This document shows positions 1 through 11,451 of a DNA stretch of 64,000 bases, one piece after another. The notes under the pieces were generated by a model. That model was not told where the DNA came from. It made no database searches and saw only the letters and a list, made by a program, of their open reading frames with translations. Numbering within the stretch: position 1 is the stretch's first letter; the number at the start of each line of letters is the position of its first letter. The stretch lies in NCBI RefSeq assembly GCF_029227915.1, contig NC_079878.1, forward strand, positions 14,198,001-14,262,000, read 5' to 3'. This DNA comes from Hydractinia symbiolongicarpus. Taxonomy: Eukaryota > Cnidaria > Hydrozoa > Anthoathecata > Hydractiniidae. The translations under genes and the position numbers were made by a program.

Positions 1-1122
1 CATATCAATGAATATTCCAACAAATTAAATTCTTGACTATCTATACGATCTTTATCAGTTGAAAAATGTCAACAACGAGAACAATATTGATATGAAAATT
101 TCTGAGGCAATGCATGGATTAACTGGGATTATACATGATTATAGCAGAACGAAGAGTGTGGCGACGACGAAGCTCACTACGAATACAATAAGTTGGTCAA
201 CACTTGTTAAATACTTTGTTGATAAGAAGATAAAAAAGGAGAAAACAGGGAATTAACAACCTATTCTCCAGGACTTTGCTTGCTGCTACAGATCCGCGCT
301 GTCCTAAATCACGAAGAGAAAAAAATGCGCTGGGAACGCAGTTGATAAAACGGTTTAAACAGGAAATTAGTTTTATATCAAATTTTTATTTATCTTAAAC
401 TGTGTTTGTATTTTTACATTTGTTTATCTTTGCTGAACACGTCTAGTATAGTACTACTTAGACACAGGGTTAATAATTAGTTTTTGCCTAAAAAATATTT
501 GTGATTTTCCTTTCATGAAAATCAACTTTACATTTAAAAGTTTGAGTCCTTGAGAAGGCAAAATACTAGAGTGAGAACCTGTCCCCACGGTACTTTGTCT
601 TTTGATAAAATATATGGGGTCTTGAGGGTGAGGTAAAAAAGGGTGTCATAACAAAAATTAAATTTAAGAAAATTTCTTATCAAGTATAAACAATTCCAAC
701 ATAGTACAAAATATCTCCTACATATTATGCATAAAAAATTCAAATTACACAGATTTTATATTTCTATAAATGGATATATTACATTTAAGTTTTTAATCAT
801 GCAGTAAATATATATTAAAAAAAATGAATAAGATCATTAAAAACTTTTGGCTGAAAGTTTCTCTTTGGGGTTTAAAAAGGAGACCTAGATAAGAATAATA
901 ATAACTTTATAAAATGGTATACAAACCTATATGAAAATTGTAAAAAATGTTTTGTAAAGACTAATTCTATACACACTAATTTTTAAATTTTAAATTTTGA
1001 AAGAAAAATATATATAAAGGTCTATAAAATGTCAAAATACAATATACCAACTAACTATATATACATAAACATCTTTGGTTTTTTTAAAATATTTCTAAAG
1101 AATAAAAGAAGTTGCAGTTCAT
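1..1122. other. Intergenic stretch, one doubtful terminal exon
   Basis: I recognise no gene here. A plus-strand open frame from about 61 to 256 follows a possible splice acceptor (tttatcag, ending near base 60) and ends in TAA. It could be the last exon of a gene starting before the window, encoding a lysine-rich tail, or a repeat fragment. I do not recognise its protein. The remainder, 257-1122, is AT-rich and shows no coding signal; its right end is likely the 3' untranslated region of the minus-strand Rab gene. Confidence 0.3.
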
Positions 1123-2409
1123 CTAACAGCATGATTTCGTTTGGTTCAACTCTGTCTTCAGTTCAACTTTCTCGTCTGTTGTTCTCGTATGTGGGACTTG
1201 CTCCTTCATCTTGCTCAGCTGAATCTCGTGTACTTTTCTTATCGTAGAATTAAATGCTTCCTCAACGTTGGTGGAATCCAATGCTGATGTTTCTATAAAC
1301 ATCATCTTGTGCTGGTCAGCAAATTCTTGAGCATCTTCAGTATTAACTGCTCTAAGATGCTTTAAATCAATTTTATTGCCAACTAACATAACAATAATAT
1401 CTTCTTCAGCATGCTCACGCAACTCCATCAACCAACGTTCAATGTTATTGAAACTTCTCAGTTTTGAAATATCATATGTGATTAACGCACCAACAGCTCC
1501 TCTATAGTACGCACTTGTAATCGCTCTGTATCTCTCTTGGCCGGCAGTGTCCCACACCTTTAAAGTAAAATACAACCACATACAGTTTAGATCTTATTTT
1601 TAGTCAGAGAAACTCACCTTGACCTCTAAATTTCAACTCAAGTGGACTTAAGGAATTTATGCACCATAACATAGACGCTACAACAGGGTTTTCAAAGTGT
1701 GAGAGAGTTATCTTCCATGAGGGCTATTTTGATCAGTTTGCAATGTTTTATATACTATTTAACAAGTACTATATAACAAGTCTTTTACATGTCATACCAA
1801 TTGGATGCAATTTTTATTGGGGGTAGGGGAATATAGTATCTAAGGACTGTTTAGAACATTTAAAAACGATGCAATTGTGTATTGGTGGTTGTGGTAATTA
1901 AAATTGAGATTTTTTTAAAAAAACGTTTGGGTGGGGAGGGTGTTATCGGGCAGAGGCAATACATGGCCCCAACAGTCAACAACGAAAAAGCATTCCTGTA
2001 TATTACCAAGCGATTTTTGCTTGTGCCGCTATAGTTTAGGAAGAGATGTTTCTTCACAAAGCTTTTTTATGCCTTCTAAGTTTTTTTATTTGACCAGGAA
2101 AATAATCATTGTACAAGTAGTACATGTTTTGTGTATAAAGCCAATTTTGAAGCTAAACAAAAGCTTTAAAAATTTTTTGTTTAATATTAAAAGTATATCT
2201 GGAATATATATCATAAGAACCTGCGCTTTGATTGTTTTCCCACCAATCTTTATGCTTCTGGTGGCAAATTCAACACCAATGGTAGATTTTGATTCTGCAT
2301 CAAACTCGTTACGTGTAAAACGTGAAAGTAAACACGATTTTCCAACACCAGAGTCTCCTGTCAGAACAATCTTGTATAAAAAATCATATTGGTCATGCAC
2401 AGAAACCAT
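1123..2409 (-). CDS. RAB11: Rab11-type small GTPase
   Basis: Two coding exons, 2221-2409 and 1123-1557, joined across a 663-base GT-AG intron in phase 0, give 207 residues, a normal Rab length. Visible motifs: P-loop GDSGVGKS, switch [13 protein letters not shown], switch II WDTAGQE, nucleotide-specificity GNKIDL and SAL in the [14 protein letters not shown] segment, and a C-terminal Cys-Cys for geranylgeranylation. The [10 protein letters not shown] and [14 protein letters not shown] segments are characteristic of the Rab11 subfamily, which directs recycling-endosome and trans-Golgi traffic. The C-terminal tail is divergent and ends in SCC, without the CCQNI-type extension of vertebrate Rab11, so a Rab11/Rab25-like paralogue is possible. 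The start is the first Met, eleven residues before KIVLTGDS. An upstream non-coding exon cannot be excluded. Confidence 0.93.
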
Positions 2410-3520
2410 TTTTAAATAGTTATATACAGCTAAAATAACAAATATGAACTGTTATTAACTGATAGCTATTTTCAACCAGTTTATACAGGAAATCTGCAGC
2501 GCTGATTGGGTAAAAAGCCTTAACAGCAGGTTTTTTACAGCGCAGTACAACTTTTTACCTTGTAGAAACCATAATGGTAGCTATAAATGTAAACAAACAT
2601 TGCCAGAGAATCAAAACATAGCTACATACAGACTTGAATCACTTTGCCAGAAAAACAACACAAGAAATGTTGACAACCCAGGTTTGATGGTTTACACATA
2701 AAAAATGTGTTTTTTAATATATAAACATACATCAGCACAAAGAGCAATTAGAAAACATTCTTCTTCTGAAGAATAATAAACTCTGCTTTAAAATACATTT
2801 AAAAAAATTCTATAATGGTTATTCGGATGTTTTGTTTTCTCTTTATGTACATATTTTGAAAAATTGATACAATAAAATTTAAATCGAATGTTTTCTTTTT
2901 TAACAAAACCTGGCAATCTTGTCACATGTAATTCTTTAAAAAATAATCCTGCTTTTACAAACCCAAACAAAATAGCTACTAGTTATTAAAGACAATTTCA
3001 ACTATTTTATCTCTTTAGACCTTGGGTAATATTTCTCGGTATAAATAGACAAAATAATTTATATTGTATTCGTATAACACACCATTCTATGTTAAAAAAT
3101 GGTTAGCTGGAAAGGTTAACTCTATTAAGGATACATGAAAAACCTACCATTCTTGCGAATACTGGCTATACTTCCAAAACTGTGAAATAAAATTTATTAA
3201 AGCATTATTTTCTGGTAGTCAGATATCATATGGTGCTATATGGTGCTATATGTTGTCATAAATTAATAAAGGGTGAAACCTTTAAGGCTCTCCATCTTGG
3301 GTGCTATCCTGTTTAGGAATTCAGCTTTAAGATCAACAGCTCTCATCCAAAAGTACACCACAGCATGTTCCCTTTTGCAATGTAACTTTAAAACTTGATT
3401 GCAAGGTGGTAGTGTTGCAAGATTGATTATTTTATTTTATTTTTTATTCTTTTGATTAAAGAGTTGACATTGTGCATCATCTACACTTTTTAATTTTTGA
3501 CTGTAGAGCAAACAGACATA
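2410..3520. other. Intergenic, upstream of the Rab gene
   Basis: No coding region is supported. The region next to the Rab start codon should hold its 5' untranslated region and promoter, but no element is distinct. Around 3231-3250 there is a small direct repeat of atatggtgct. The rest is AT-rich and unremarkable. Confidence 0.4.
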
Positions 3521-4396
3521 TTATTCCAGCTGCCTGAACAAGTCTTCTAATGACTCTTCATCAGAACCAAGATCAGCAAACGATGCTTCAAACTTTTGAT
3601 ATTTTTCAAGAATTTTCCAACAGATGGCTTTTCCTATTCGAAAAAAGGAAGATAAATAATCGTTGCCTGTAAAAGCATGCAAACCAATCAATGCTAAACA
3701 TCTTGATAACGAGAAATCAATTACTCCAAGGAAGATGAGTTTCCTGCTTTTTTCATACCCACTGTCAACAATTACCCTATCTTTTTCATTGGCTAAAAGT
3801 GACAGGCACAATATGACAATGTCTGTGTTGCCTGTGGGTTATTTAACAATGACATGGTGTTCATGGGATTATTGTAAGTACTCCACAGCATGTGCCGCAA
3901 CAGCTTCTTCCTGCGTACTTAGCAAACTGTCAAACTTAAAAATTCCTGACAAAGTAACTAACTTGCATTCATTATCTCTTGAAAGGAAAAAGGGTGTTGC
4001 AGTTAATGGCTTCTAAAGCTCAGGATTTTTCATTTTGCAGTGTCTGGAAAATGAGCTGTATAAGTCTTGTTTTGTTTTGGCCACATGACAAAAACTTCAA
4101 AAAATTGGATCTTGGTGATTTAATGATGATACTTTGCAATGTACCTCTTTTTGCTCTCTCAGCATCTTTAAATGCGTTTAAAAAAAAAGCTGTCAGCAAC
4201 AACATCGACACCATTATAACAAAGATAAAAATTTCCAGGAAAGATCTTCATAGCTGGCAGTCATTGTTCTCATCAGTGCCATCAAATCAACAATTAACGC
4301 CATTTTGCTTTTTTCAAACACTCTCTCTTCTGATATGTTACTTCTTGAGAATATCTGTTTCTGGAGCATGCTTTTGTTGGTCTTTTTCATTAACAT
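3521..4396 (-). pseudogene. Broken repeat-encoded protein of a cnidarian multicopy family
   Basis: Reading the minus strand from about 4396 to 3521, three frames carry consecutive pieces of one protein. The first has an MALIVDLMALMRTM segment, the second AKRGTLQSIIIKSPRSNF and LIQLIF, the third LIFLGVID, LIGLHAFTGNDYLSSFF and RIGKAICWKILEKY. The pieces are separated by frameshifts and several stops (for example between 3811 and 4016). From memory, the LIGLHAFTGND segment recurs in many uncharacterised cnidarian and fish proteins that behave like transposon-borne genes; the element class is not known to me. The right end runs into the large inverted repeat at 4399-4580. No function can be expected from this copy. 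Confidence 0.55.
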
Positions 4397-4398
4397 AT

Positions 4399-4580
4399 TG
4401 ACATATTAAAGCTGCTCTCATTATCTGTGACACAAAATCGTGTCATGATTTTGAGAAAGCTTTGGAGTATCCACTTGCTGACCCGCTTAGTTTGTGTACA
4501 GCAGACGGATACTCCAAAGCTTTCTCAAAATCATGACACGATTTTGTTTCACAGATAATGAGAGCAGCTTTAATATGTCA
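4399..4580. repeat. Near-perfect inverted repeat, 74-bp arms
   Basis: Left arm 4399-4472 and right arm 4507-4580 are reverse complements with one mismatch in 74 positions, around a 34-base spacer (4473-4506). The arm begins tgacatattaaagctgctct on the left. The high identity suggests a recent inverted duplication or gene conversion. If transcribed it would form a long hairpin. Confidence 0.9.
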
Positions 4581-4667
4581 CGATTTACAACTACAGTCTT
4601 TCTTCCTTCTTTAGTTGTTTTCTTCTTGGTAGATTGGAAACTAAGGATTTTTTCTCCTTTAATCGAT

Positions 4668-4743
4668 CCATTAATATACCCCGTCCAACCCATGCTAGCA
4701 TGGAAAACGAACGTTAAGCCAAGAATGATGAATGATGATGATG
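4668..4743 (+). repeat. 5'-truncated RTE-like LINE tail
   Basis: This segment matches the last about 70 bases of the LINE at 50.9-53.9 kb, including the final codons (INIPRPTHASME), the gctagcatggaaaac core, the stop TAA and the GATGAT simple tail. Only the extreme 3' end is present, as expected from 5' truncation during target-primed reverse transcription. Confidence 0.85.
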
Positions 4744-7549
4744 GAAGGGAACTTCTTTTCTTCTTAGTATTTCATATGGCTCCCATCCTATAACAACAAA
4801 TGTTCTTAGTATGGCTGATGATCACTAATGACCCACCTTCGGTGAGTCAGGCTAATGACTCACAGAGTCAGTTTAAAAATTCAAAAATTAAATATCTTAT
4901 CTTAAAAATAGGACACTCCTTTAGTAATCCCCATTTTTGTTTTCATATTTGTTTGATTTCTCTGTGAAGTTTCACATAAGGACGACAGAAATTAAGAATT
5001 CTGGTTAGAACCTTTCCGGGTGATACTTGACTTCCTTTAGAGCCTTGTCTATAAAAAAATTATTGAACACCTTTTCAAATTGCCAACTCTAAGTTGAAGG
5101 TACGGATATTAAAACCTTATGGCATAAAAATGACACCATTCAAACCTGCTTCACTTGTGCACTAAAACGGTGTCTCAGTTTTGCTTTTTAATGTAGCTCT
5201 GCATTTATATCTGAACAATTCATTTTGAAGAAAAATATTACATATTATTTGAGAACTCAGCATACCCAAAAAATAAATATTTTATTTTTGTCTTCATGTT
5301 CATAAATGCTTGAAATGTTGGGTGTATCAATCAAAAATTGTTTTTGATACATCAAGATATATAGTTTGTCAACAAACTAAAATTTAATGTATCAAAAAAT
5401 TGACAAAAACAACAATTTAGGTGTTTCATGTATCCTTAAAGATTGCTTTCCACTTCAAGAAAATTTTCAACAGAACAAAACGGAACAAAAAAGCTTCTGA
5501 GCATGGGTATCTAAAATTTGTATATCAAGTGAATGAAAATTTTTTAATCTATTCCGTTCCGCTGAAAATATTTCTTAAGTGTAAAACAGCATAAAGGCTT
5601 CTTTTGTTCAGTAAAGCCAGCGTTGGATGGGGTGAGTTTGTTATATTAAAAAAGTTAGTTGCCTAAATAAAAGAAAAAGAAAATCCAAGTGGTAGCATAG
5701 GAATTTTTTGTATTTATTCAAATTCTGGTCTGCAGAATATATCACCTGTTTCGCAACAAGTAATAACATAATATTTCATACATTTTAACCAATATTCAAA
5801 ATATAAACATAAAAATAAAAAAATATATATAACATATAATATTACTAGGTTTTGCACCAAAAAATCAATATAATAACTTCATACATTTCAGCAAATATAA
5901 AAGTTTTGTATAAAATTTCTGATAGTTTACAAAGTCCAGGCACCATAGTTGATTTGTGCAATAGAGAAATGCCTCTTGGTATATCTTAGGCTCCTGCACA
6001 TATGGAGAGTCACTTGTAAGACGGTTTTCAGTCTAGATGTTTTGCGATAGCTCTCCAGAGCCCTTCAATTAGGGGTAGTTGACTCTACATAGCATTAAAA
6101 GTTAACTCAGTGGACTTACTATAGTATAACTCACTTAATTTTATGATCTAATGTTTGGCCATTACGTTTCTTACTATACACTGTAATATTTATTCTGCAA
6201 ATTTTCACTTTCTAAATTTCAATATATTAGGCGGTAGCCCAGGGAAAAATCCATGGGTTCGCCCGTCTATTTTATATCGAATTGTGTACCTCTCGTTACT
6301 TGCGCAGCTAAGCTACCATTTTGCGTGACAAAAAGACGGGTATTATAATATAGATAGTTGGTAGCTATATATATACTTCGAAATTATAAAAAATTCTAAA
6401 AAAAAAATAACAAAAAGAAATTTATGATATTTGCAAAATAAGATGAAACTCAATACATTCTACATAATAAAAACTGAGGTTACTGGTATTAGCAACAACT
6501 AAAAGAATGGGTTACTATTACCTGGGTTATAGTGGCACAGTGTTTGGGGTTCACTGCTCATGGCACTTGCTCTGTGAATTTCCCCTAACCCTTAAAATCT
6601 GTAATTTTGTGTATTGCACAAAGTAATGGAAGTACTTTTAACATAGTATCAGAGGAAAAATTGTTAATTTTTTACAAGCAATTTAATGCTTAAGTAACAT
6701 TTACAAGAGCACTAGAAGATTGGTAGGGATTGCTCAAAATTCAAGGTCTGCACTCCTTAAACAGCAAAGCTTGCACAATGAATTTTATGAAATGATCCTT
6801 TTTTCGCAACAGGAACAATACATTTTGGACCCTAATGATCATCAGCATACCATGTGAGCTCTCTAACAATTTCCTGACCAAAGTTTGGTACATACTACAA
6901 TTTCAATAACTACCTTATATAAATTAACATATAACGTTCTGTTCTTCTCTCTAGAGAACATGGTTTTAGTTATCCCAGTATATACAAACAACATTGAATT
7001 TTTCTAGTGAAATTTTTTGGACCATTCTGTCTATTCTACTTGGTAAGTTTTTGTAACATCTTTTGTAAACTTAAATAGAATTGCACATCTGTACATGAAA
7101 TAAAAAATGAAACTTTTAAGAGAAATTCTAACATGCATTCGAAGATCCTATACTATTATATGCGTGGAAATATTGACACTGTAAATACGGTACAAACTCA
7201 ATAGAAATATACAGCAATCCTGCTTGGGGGATTATTTTTTCAACCAATTTAAAAATGCAGAACTAGCTAAGTATTTCTTCAAAAATTTAAAATTATTTAA
7301 CTTATTAAATTTATTCCGTTTACCTCAACTTTTTAAAACGGAAAATGAGCAAACAATTTAAGAGAGCTAGCTAGTGTAGCTCTAGTTAGCACGTTCAGTA
7401 TCTCGTGCAGCCTTGCGAAGGTGTTTTAGAAGGCCAAAAAAATACCAAGCATAACGTGAAAAGATTATTAGCATAGTACAGCAAGTTAGCTATAGCAGGC
7501 TAGCTAGCTACCTGGAGCTAAACAGTGTGGATAGTTCAACTTTCCCAAT
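4744..7549. other. Long non-coding stretch with repeat debris
   Basis: No gene is supported across 2.8 kb. About 5855-6355, read on the minus strand, may be a Helitron-like element: it would start tctatattataatacccgtc at 6355 and possibly finish in CTAG near 5855. Positions 6523-6555 hold a 33-base sequence repeated exactly at 8383-8415. The right end (about 7360-7510) has several tagctagcta runs, as also seen at 54.4-55.0 kb. Confidence 0.4.
6523..6555 (+). repeat. 33-bp exact repeat, copy 1
   Basis: It begins tgggttatagtggcacagtg and ends ttggggttcact; identical to 8383-8415. It contains CAGTGTTTGGGGTTCACT, possibly a DNA-transposon end. Confidence 0.8.
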
Positions 7550-7639
7550 GTGTCTGGTCGTTGCAAATGCAGAATGTTCTTGTCTCCCGAATTTCCCCGA
7601 ATTGTGTTATCGGTTAAAGATGGCGGATTTGTTTGTAAA

Positions 7640-8200
7640 CACAAACCGAATCGAGAGGACATGGTATGGCATCTGAGATCCCGGGCAAGTGAGCCGGGAT
7701 CCCGGTCAAACGGGATGGATATTTGTCCATGTAAACAGAAAAACCCGGTGGCAAAGTACGGAAAAGTTTATGTAACCTTAGAGGAGCAAATAATTATCAC
7801 TATTAATGCATATCAATGGACATATTTGATTTTGTATCATAGTGTATTAACTTTTAATCCTGTTTCAAGCGTGTGGGAGATTTTAATGAATAATATTTAA
7901 ATTGGTCAGAAATGATGGAATAACTGAAATTTTCTAAAAATTTGAGAAAATAATTAATAGTGATAACACAGTTTGTTTCAAGCATCAACAGTATCGCTAT
8001 CTTCTTTTTTCTGTTGTTGGAAGCCATATTTGCTTACATATTCACCCCACCACTTTTAGTTTCCCGCTAATTTTTCTCCATATAAACCCGGGATGGGAAA
8101 TGACAAATTTACATATAAACCCGAGTTGATATTAACCCACTCTACCGGGAAACTCGATGGGCGAGTTTCCCGGTTCTCATATAAAAAGGCCTCTGAAGGG
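7640..8200. repeat. GC-rich palindrome cluster, probable non-autonomous DNA element
   Basis: Against the AT-rich background this interval has repeated CCCGGG, GGGATCCCGG and gtaaac/ataaaccc motifs. One perfect hairpin has stem ACCGGGAAACTCG at 8144-8156, a five-base loop, and the complementary arm at 8162-8174. A second hairpin, gatcccgg...ccgggatc, lies at about 7677-7701. Both halves carry a similar tccat(g/a)taaac motif. The composition suggests a MITE-like insertion. Terminal repeats and a target duplication could not be fixed, so boundaries are approximate. Confidence 0.4.
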
Positions 8201-8214
8201 AACCAAGGCTGGTC

Positions 8215-8714
8215 GAAATGAATGGTGAACACCTGGCGCACCGGACAGCGAACTGAAGCCAAAAAACGCGACTCGACATCAGCGCTACTGGTTTCTGGTC
8301 TCCTGGACAAAGAGCATTTTTTGATATAAGGGTCTTTGACCTAAACGCTCGGAGGTACAGGGGTCTGGAGCCTGGATTATAGTGGGTTATAGTGGCACAG
8401 TGTTTGGGGTTCACTACAATGAACGTGTCAACAACATCGAGAACTGTACCTTGACGCTTTTGGTGTTTTCGACGAGTGGTGGCATGGGTCGTGAGTGTAA
8501 AACATTTTACAAACGTTTGTGCGAGGTGATGGCTGAGAAAAGAGGTGAAACATCCCAAAGAATAACAGACTTCATACGAACGAAGCTATCGTATAGCCTT
8601 CTCCGATCGACATTGCTGTGTTTAAGAGGCTCACGCTCACTAAAGATCGAATACAGCCTGAGTGACATTCATCTGGCCAACTCTCTTTCAAAAGTTGGAG
8701 GCACTGATGAATGA
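8215..8714 (+). pseudogene. 3' fragment of a retroelement polyprotein (nuclease-like C-terminus)
   Basis: The plus strand reads MNGEHLAHRTAN, a stop, then RLDISATGFWSPGQRAFFD and IRVFDLNARRY. After a break at 8383-8415 it continues YNERVNNIEN, LVFSTSGGMGREC and SLLRSTLLCLRGSRSLK. From memory, this RLDI..GFW...FFD.RV.(P)NA plus FSTSGGMG layout is the C-terminal, possibly restriction-endonuclease-like region of a retroelement family common in cnidarians. A TGA upstream and the 33-base insertion show it is dead. The same family's N-terminal region lies downstream at 9.64-10.4 kb, so the two pieces come from different copies or a rearrangement. Confidence 0.55.
8383..8415 (+). repeat. 33-bp exact repeat, copy 2, inside a coding relic
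   Basis: Same sequence as 6523-6555. Here it interrupts the retroelement nuclease-like relic between the codons for LEPG and YNERV and is preceded by a partial duplication (ttatagtgg twice). Confidence 0.8.
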
Positions 8715-9639
8715 GTATTTACTATATTACTATATTTATTAATTAATTTATTTAATGTTTTTAGTTTTGAAGTAAGACAGAATATGTATAATTATGTTGC
8801 AAAAAAAAGTAAATGAGCCGCATAACTTCGTAAAACAAAAAAAAAACAGAAACGAAAACTGCAACAACCGCAATAGCTTCCCAAAGATCGCGGACGCTTT
8901 TCCGTAACGGAATTTTATTGCAACCGTCGTTCTGGTAAATTGTACAAAATTCTGTCTATGGAGAAACATTTTTCAGCATAAAATAGCACTATTAGAAAAT
9001 ATTCTTTATACAGAGAGAGTTTTAACAAATTTTAACGGAGAAGAGATGGAACAAGAAGCCCTGCGGCTTAAAGATTTCCGCCATTAGCAATAATCTGAAA
9101 AAGTACTGAACTTTGAAGAGGACTAAGTAATATGGGGGAACAGAATCAATGAATATTCTAAAATTTTGATATTCAATTTTTGATTGTTATTGTAACTGTA
9201 AATCATAGCTAACTTCACTTACATACACTGCATTTCTCTATAAAAACAATTTTAAAAGAAAAATAATAAACCTGAAAATTTATGAACAATAAAACCAAAA
9301 TGAAAACAACAGCAAGGCTGAAAATTTATCTATTTTCTTTTTTTCTCTGAAAAACAACTTGGAAAATTTCTTTAAAGGTGGCAGCAATCGCGCATTATAA
9401 GTTCATTATGCTACACTGGACGAGCTTTAACTTTCGATAGGATATAAACTTTAAAATAAAGTATTGTTCATTGGATAATAAAACAATTTGTTGCAATGTT
9501 AGGATTCTTATTGGCTTAAAACTCATTTTAGCCTCGTTCTCAGAAAAAAATCTGTTAAAACGAGGATTTAGGCTTTAGCCTGGATAAGTTTCCGGCGTCC
9601 AGCCTAGCTGCGCTGACTCTATCTATCTATCTCCTCAGG
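8715..9639. other. Non-coding, between two retroelement fragments
   Basis: AT-rich sequence with no supported gene. The first part is probably the 3' flank of the fragment ending at 8714. Nothing else is recognisable. Confidence 0.4.
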
Positions 9640-10415
9640 CAATTTTAAAGATTCCGCCTTCGCTGGCGAAAATCAACAAGCGAATGATCGTCTATTTAAT
9701 TGCGAACGTTGTGGTAAGAAATGCAAATCTGAGCGTGGGATTATCCGACATCAACGACACTGCACGAGAAATGAAATCAATCAGGAGGCTGGCCAGCCGC
9801 CCCCTGCACCCGGGCAGAACTTGCCACACCGCCACAAGAAGAACAAATTGCGGAAACTTTCTAGTGGTCCGAAACGAAAGGTAGTGAGATAGAGAAAAGT
9901 ACTAAAGAGATTTACGAAAAAATCGTTTTCTGCAAACGCAATCTATTCATGCTAAACAGCGCTTCCGGAAAGGCATACATTCGTGAAACAACACGCTTGC
10001 TGAATTCGTGGACAGAAAATTCTTCACTTAAGAACTGTGCGCTGAGGCTGATACACATTATGCCCGCCTTGCAATTACAGAAACCGTCCAAAAGATCAAG
10101 GAGTAAAGACCACGTCGAAGCTCTCGAACGAGGCCTGGAAACATGGCGGAAGGGAGACTTTGCAAAACTTTCCAGAGAAGCGGAAGCGATTCAGTCAAGA
10201 CTCCTACCAATAACGGCAAGAGAGACAAGGTAGCTATTTCAAGACGATTTAAAGAGCTTATGCAAAAGGGTAACGTGAATGGTGCAATCAAGCTTCTTAC
10301 GAACAACATGAAAGGAGGGATATTACCCCTAAACAACGAAACATTGGAGCTTTGGCGAATCAAACATCCCGATGGAAAAGAGGCAAATGTTGAAGCCCTT
10401 TTTTATTACCATTAA
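9640..10415 (+). pseudogene. 5' fragment of the same type of retroelement polyprotein
   Basis: Three frames join into a recognisable N-terminal region. The first has a C2H2/C2HC-type finger, CERCGKKCKSERGIIRHQRH, from 9701. After a stop near 9892, the second reads FCKRNLFMLNSASGKAYIRE and ends with KDHVEALERGLETWRKGDFA. The third (10143-10415) reads FKELMQKGNVNGAIKLLTNN and GILPLNNETLEL...KHPDGKEANVEAL. From memory this is the segment directly before the reverse transcriptase domain in a cnidarian retroelement family. The coding region stops abruptly at 10415, so the polymerase is missing. Two frame breaks and the 3' truncation make it non-functional. Confidence 0.6.
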
Positions 10416-10860
10416 CTGTGTTATCCATAAATTAGGTTTTTATCTCACATAAATGCGAAATGTTTTTTTTTTAATCCAACTCTCTTGATGAATTATCGCG
10501 TTGTTAGCGAGTTCAAATTCTTCTATGTTATTGTCCGCATTTCTGGGTGATCTTGATCCTCGAATGCATCTCTCAATGTTGATCGTATGAGCAAAAGGCT
10601 GATTTTCGTTCTTATGACATTGGTTGCGACCAAATTTGAAGTGCTTCGTTTTTCTCCAATCATATCAGTGGCGTGAACGTACCATTCTTGATTTGCAACA
10701 CCCTTCTTCTTCTTCCTAATTTTTTTAACGTCGGAGAAATAACTATGTACATATAGCTTCCTGATATAAAAAAATAAATAAATACATACTTATAAATATA
10801 CAGGAAACTAATCAAATCCGACAAAAATTTGTTTATAGTTTTATGAAAAATGTATAAAAA
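10416..10860. other. Non-coding gap between retroelement fragments
   Basis: No coding region or structured repeat is seen here. Confidence 0.35.
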
Positions 10861-11277
10861 TTATGAAAAATTATTTAAATAGACCGAGTGACTGAAATCA
10901 TACTCCTTTAGTTTCGTTTTAAATTTTTTAAGGCTGTTACAACTTTTCAATTCGGAAGGTAAAGTATTCCAAATTTTAGGCCCCAATGAGCGAAGACATT
11001 TTTTCCAAAAATTCTTAGTATTAAAGTTCAATGTTTTAAGATTATTTACATATTGACTTCGTACTGGCCTGTTTGTTTCGCTGCGTTGAAAGATGTTTAA
11101 CATAAATGGCGGATTTAAATTATTAAGAGATTTAAAAATCTCTATACATAGATTTCGTATTCGCATAATTTTCATGTAGTTACTTTTGTTCTTGCTAGAA
11201 ATGTACTTTTCTTTTCTCTTACGAACACCCCTGGACTTAATGATATCAAGAACATCTCGGTTATTGACACACCGGCC
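10861..11277 (-). pseudogene. C-terminal fragment of a non-LTR reverse transcriptase
   Basis: The minus-strand frame contains RIRNLCIEIFKSLNNLNPPF, TNRPVRSQYVNNLKTLNF and CLRSLGPKIWNTLPSELKSC, the familiar end of CR1/jockey-group LINE polyproteins. Only this C-terminal part remains. Its upstream side is cut off by the pogo-like transposon beginning at 11280. The Met that opens this frame lies inside the transposon terminal repeat, so it is not a real start. A related but more complete LINE lies at 15.2-17.7 kb on the same strand. Confidence 0.7.
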
Positions 11278-11279
11278 TA

Positions 11280-11302
11280 CCGTCATTCTTCTAATTTAAT
11301 CC
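11280..11302 (+). repeat. Left terminal inverted repeat of the pogo-like element
   Basis: The 23 bases from CCGTCATTC are the exact reverse complement of 14177-14199. TA precedes them at 11278-11279. Confidence 0.85.
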
Positions 11303-11304
11303 GT

Positions 11305-11451
11305 CCTCTAATTAGTACGAATTAATTATTTTGGCAAAATAAAAAAAAATTATTTAACTCTAATTATTAGTACGAGTCCATAATTACTAATTTCAGATTT
11401 TCCTTTAATTTAGTACGATAAAGGTCAAATTTTCTTCTAATTATAGTACGA
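11305..11451 (+). repeat. Left subterminal motif array (4 copies)
   Basis: Four versions of CTCTAATTATTAGTACGA lie at about 11305-11320, 11358-11375, 11403-11418 and 11434-11451. Copies vary by internal deletions of one to three bases but share the TAGTACGA core. They are candidate transposase binding sites. Confidence 0.7.

Noticed and set aside
61-256. Possible protein gene at the left edge
   Set aside because: No recognisable domain and only a weak acceptor; kept as a low-confidence remark in the flanking stretch rather than a gene.
1931-2419. 162-residue plus-strand open frame
   Set aside because: Antisense to exon 1 and the intron of the Rab gene; no domain.
3663-4401. Plus-strand open frames over the 3.5-4.4 kb relic
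   Set aside because: The coding similarity is on the minus strand.
8142-8558. 138-residue minus-strand open frame
   Set aside because: Antisense of the nuclease-like relic and of the palindrome cluster; no motif.
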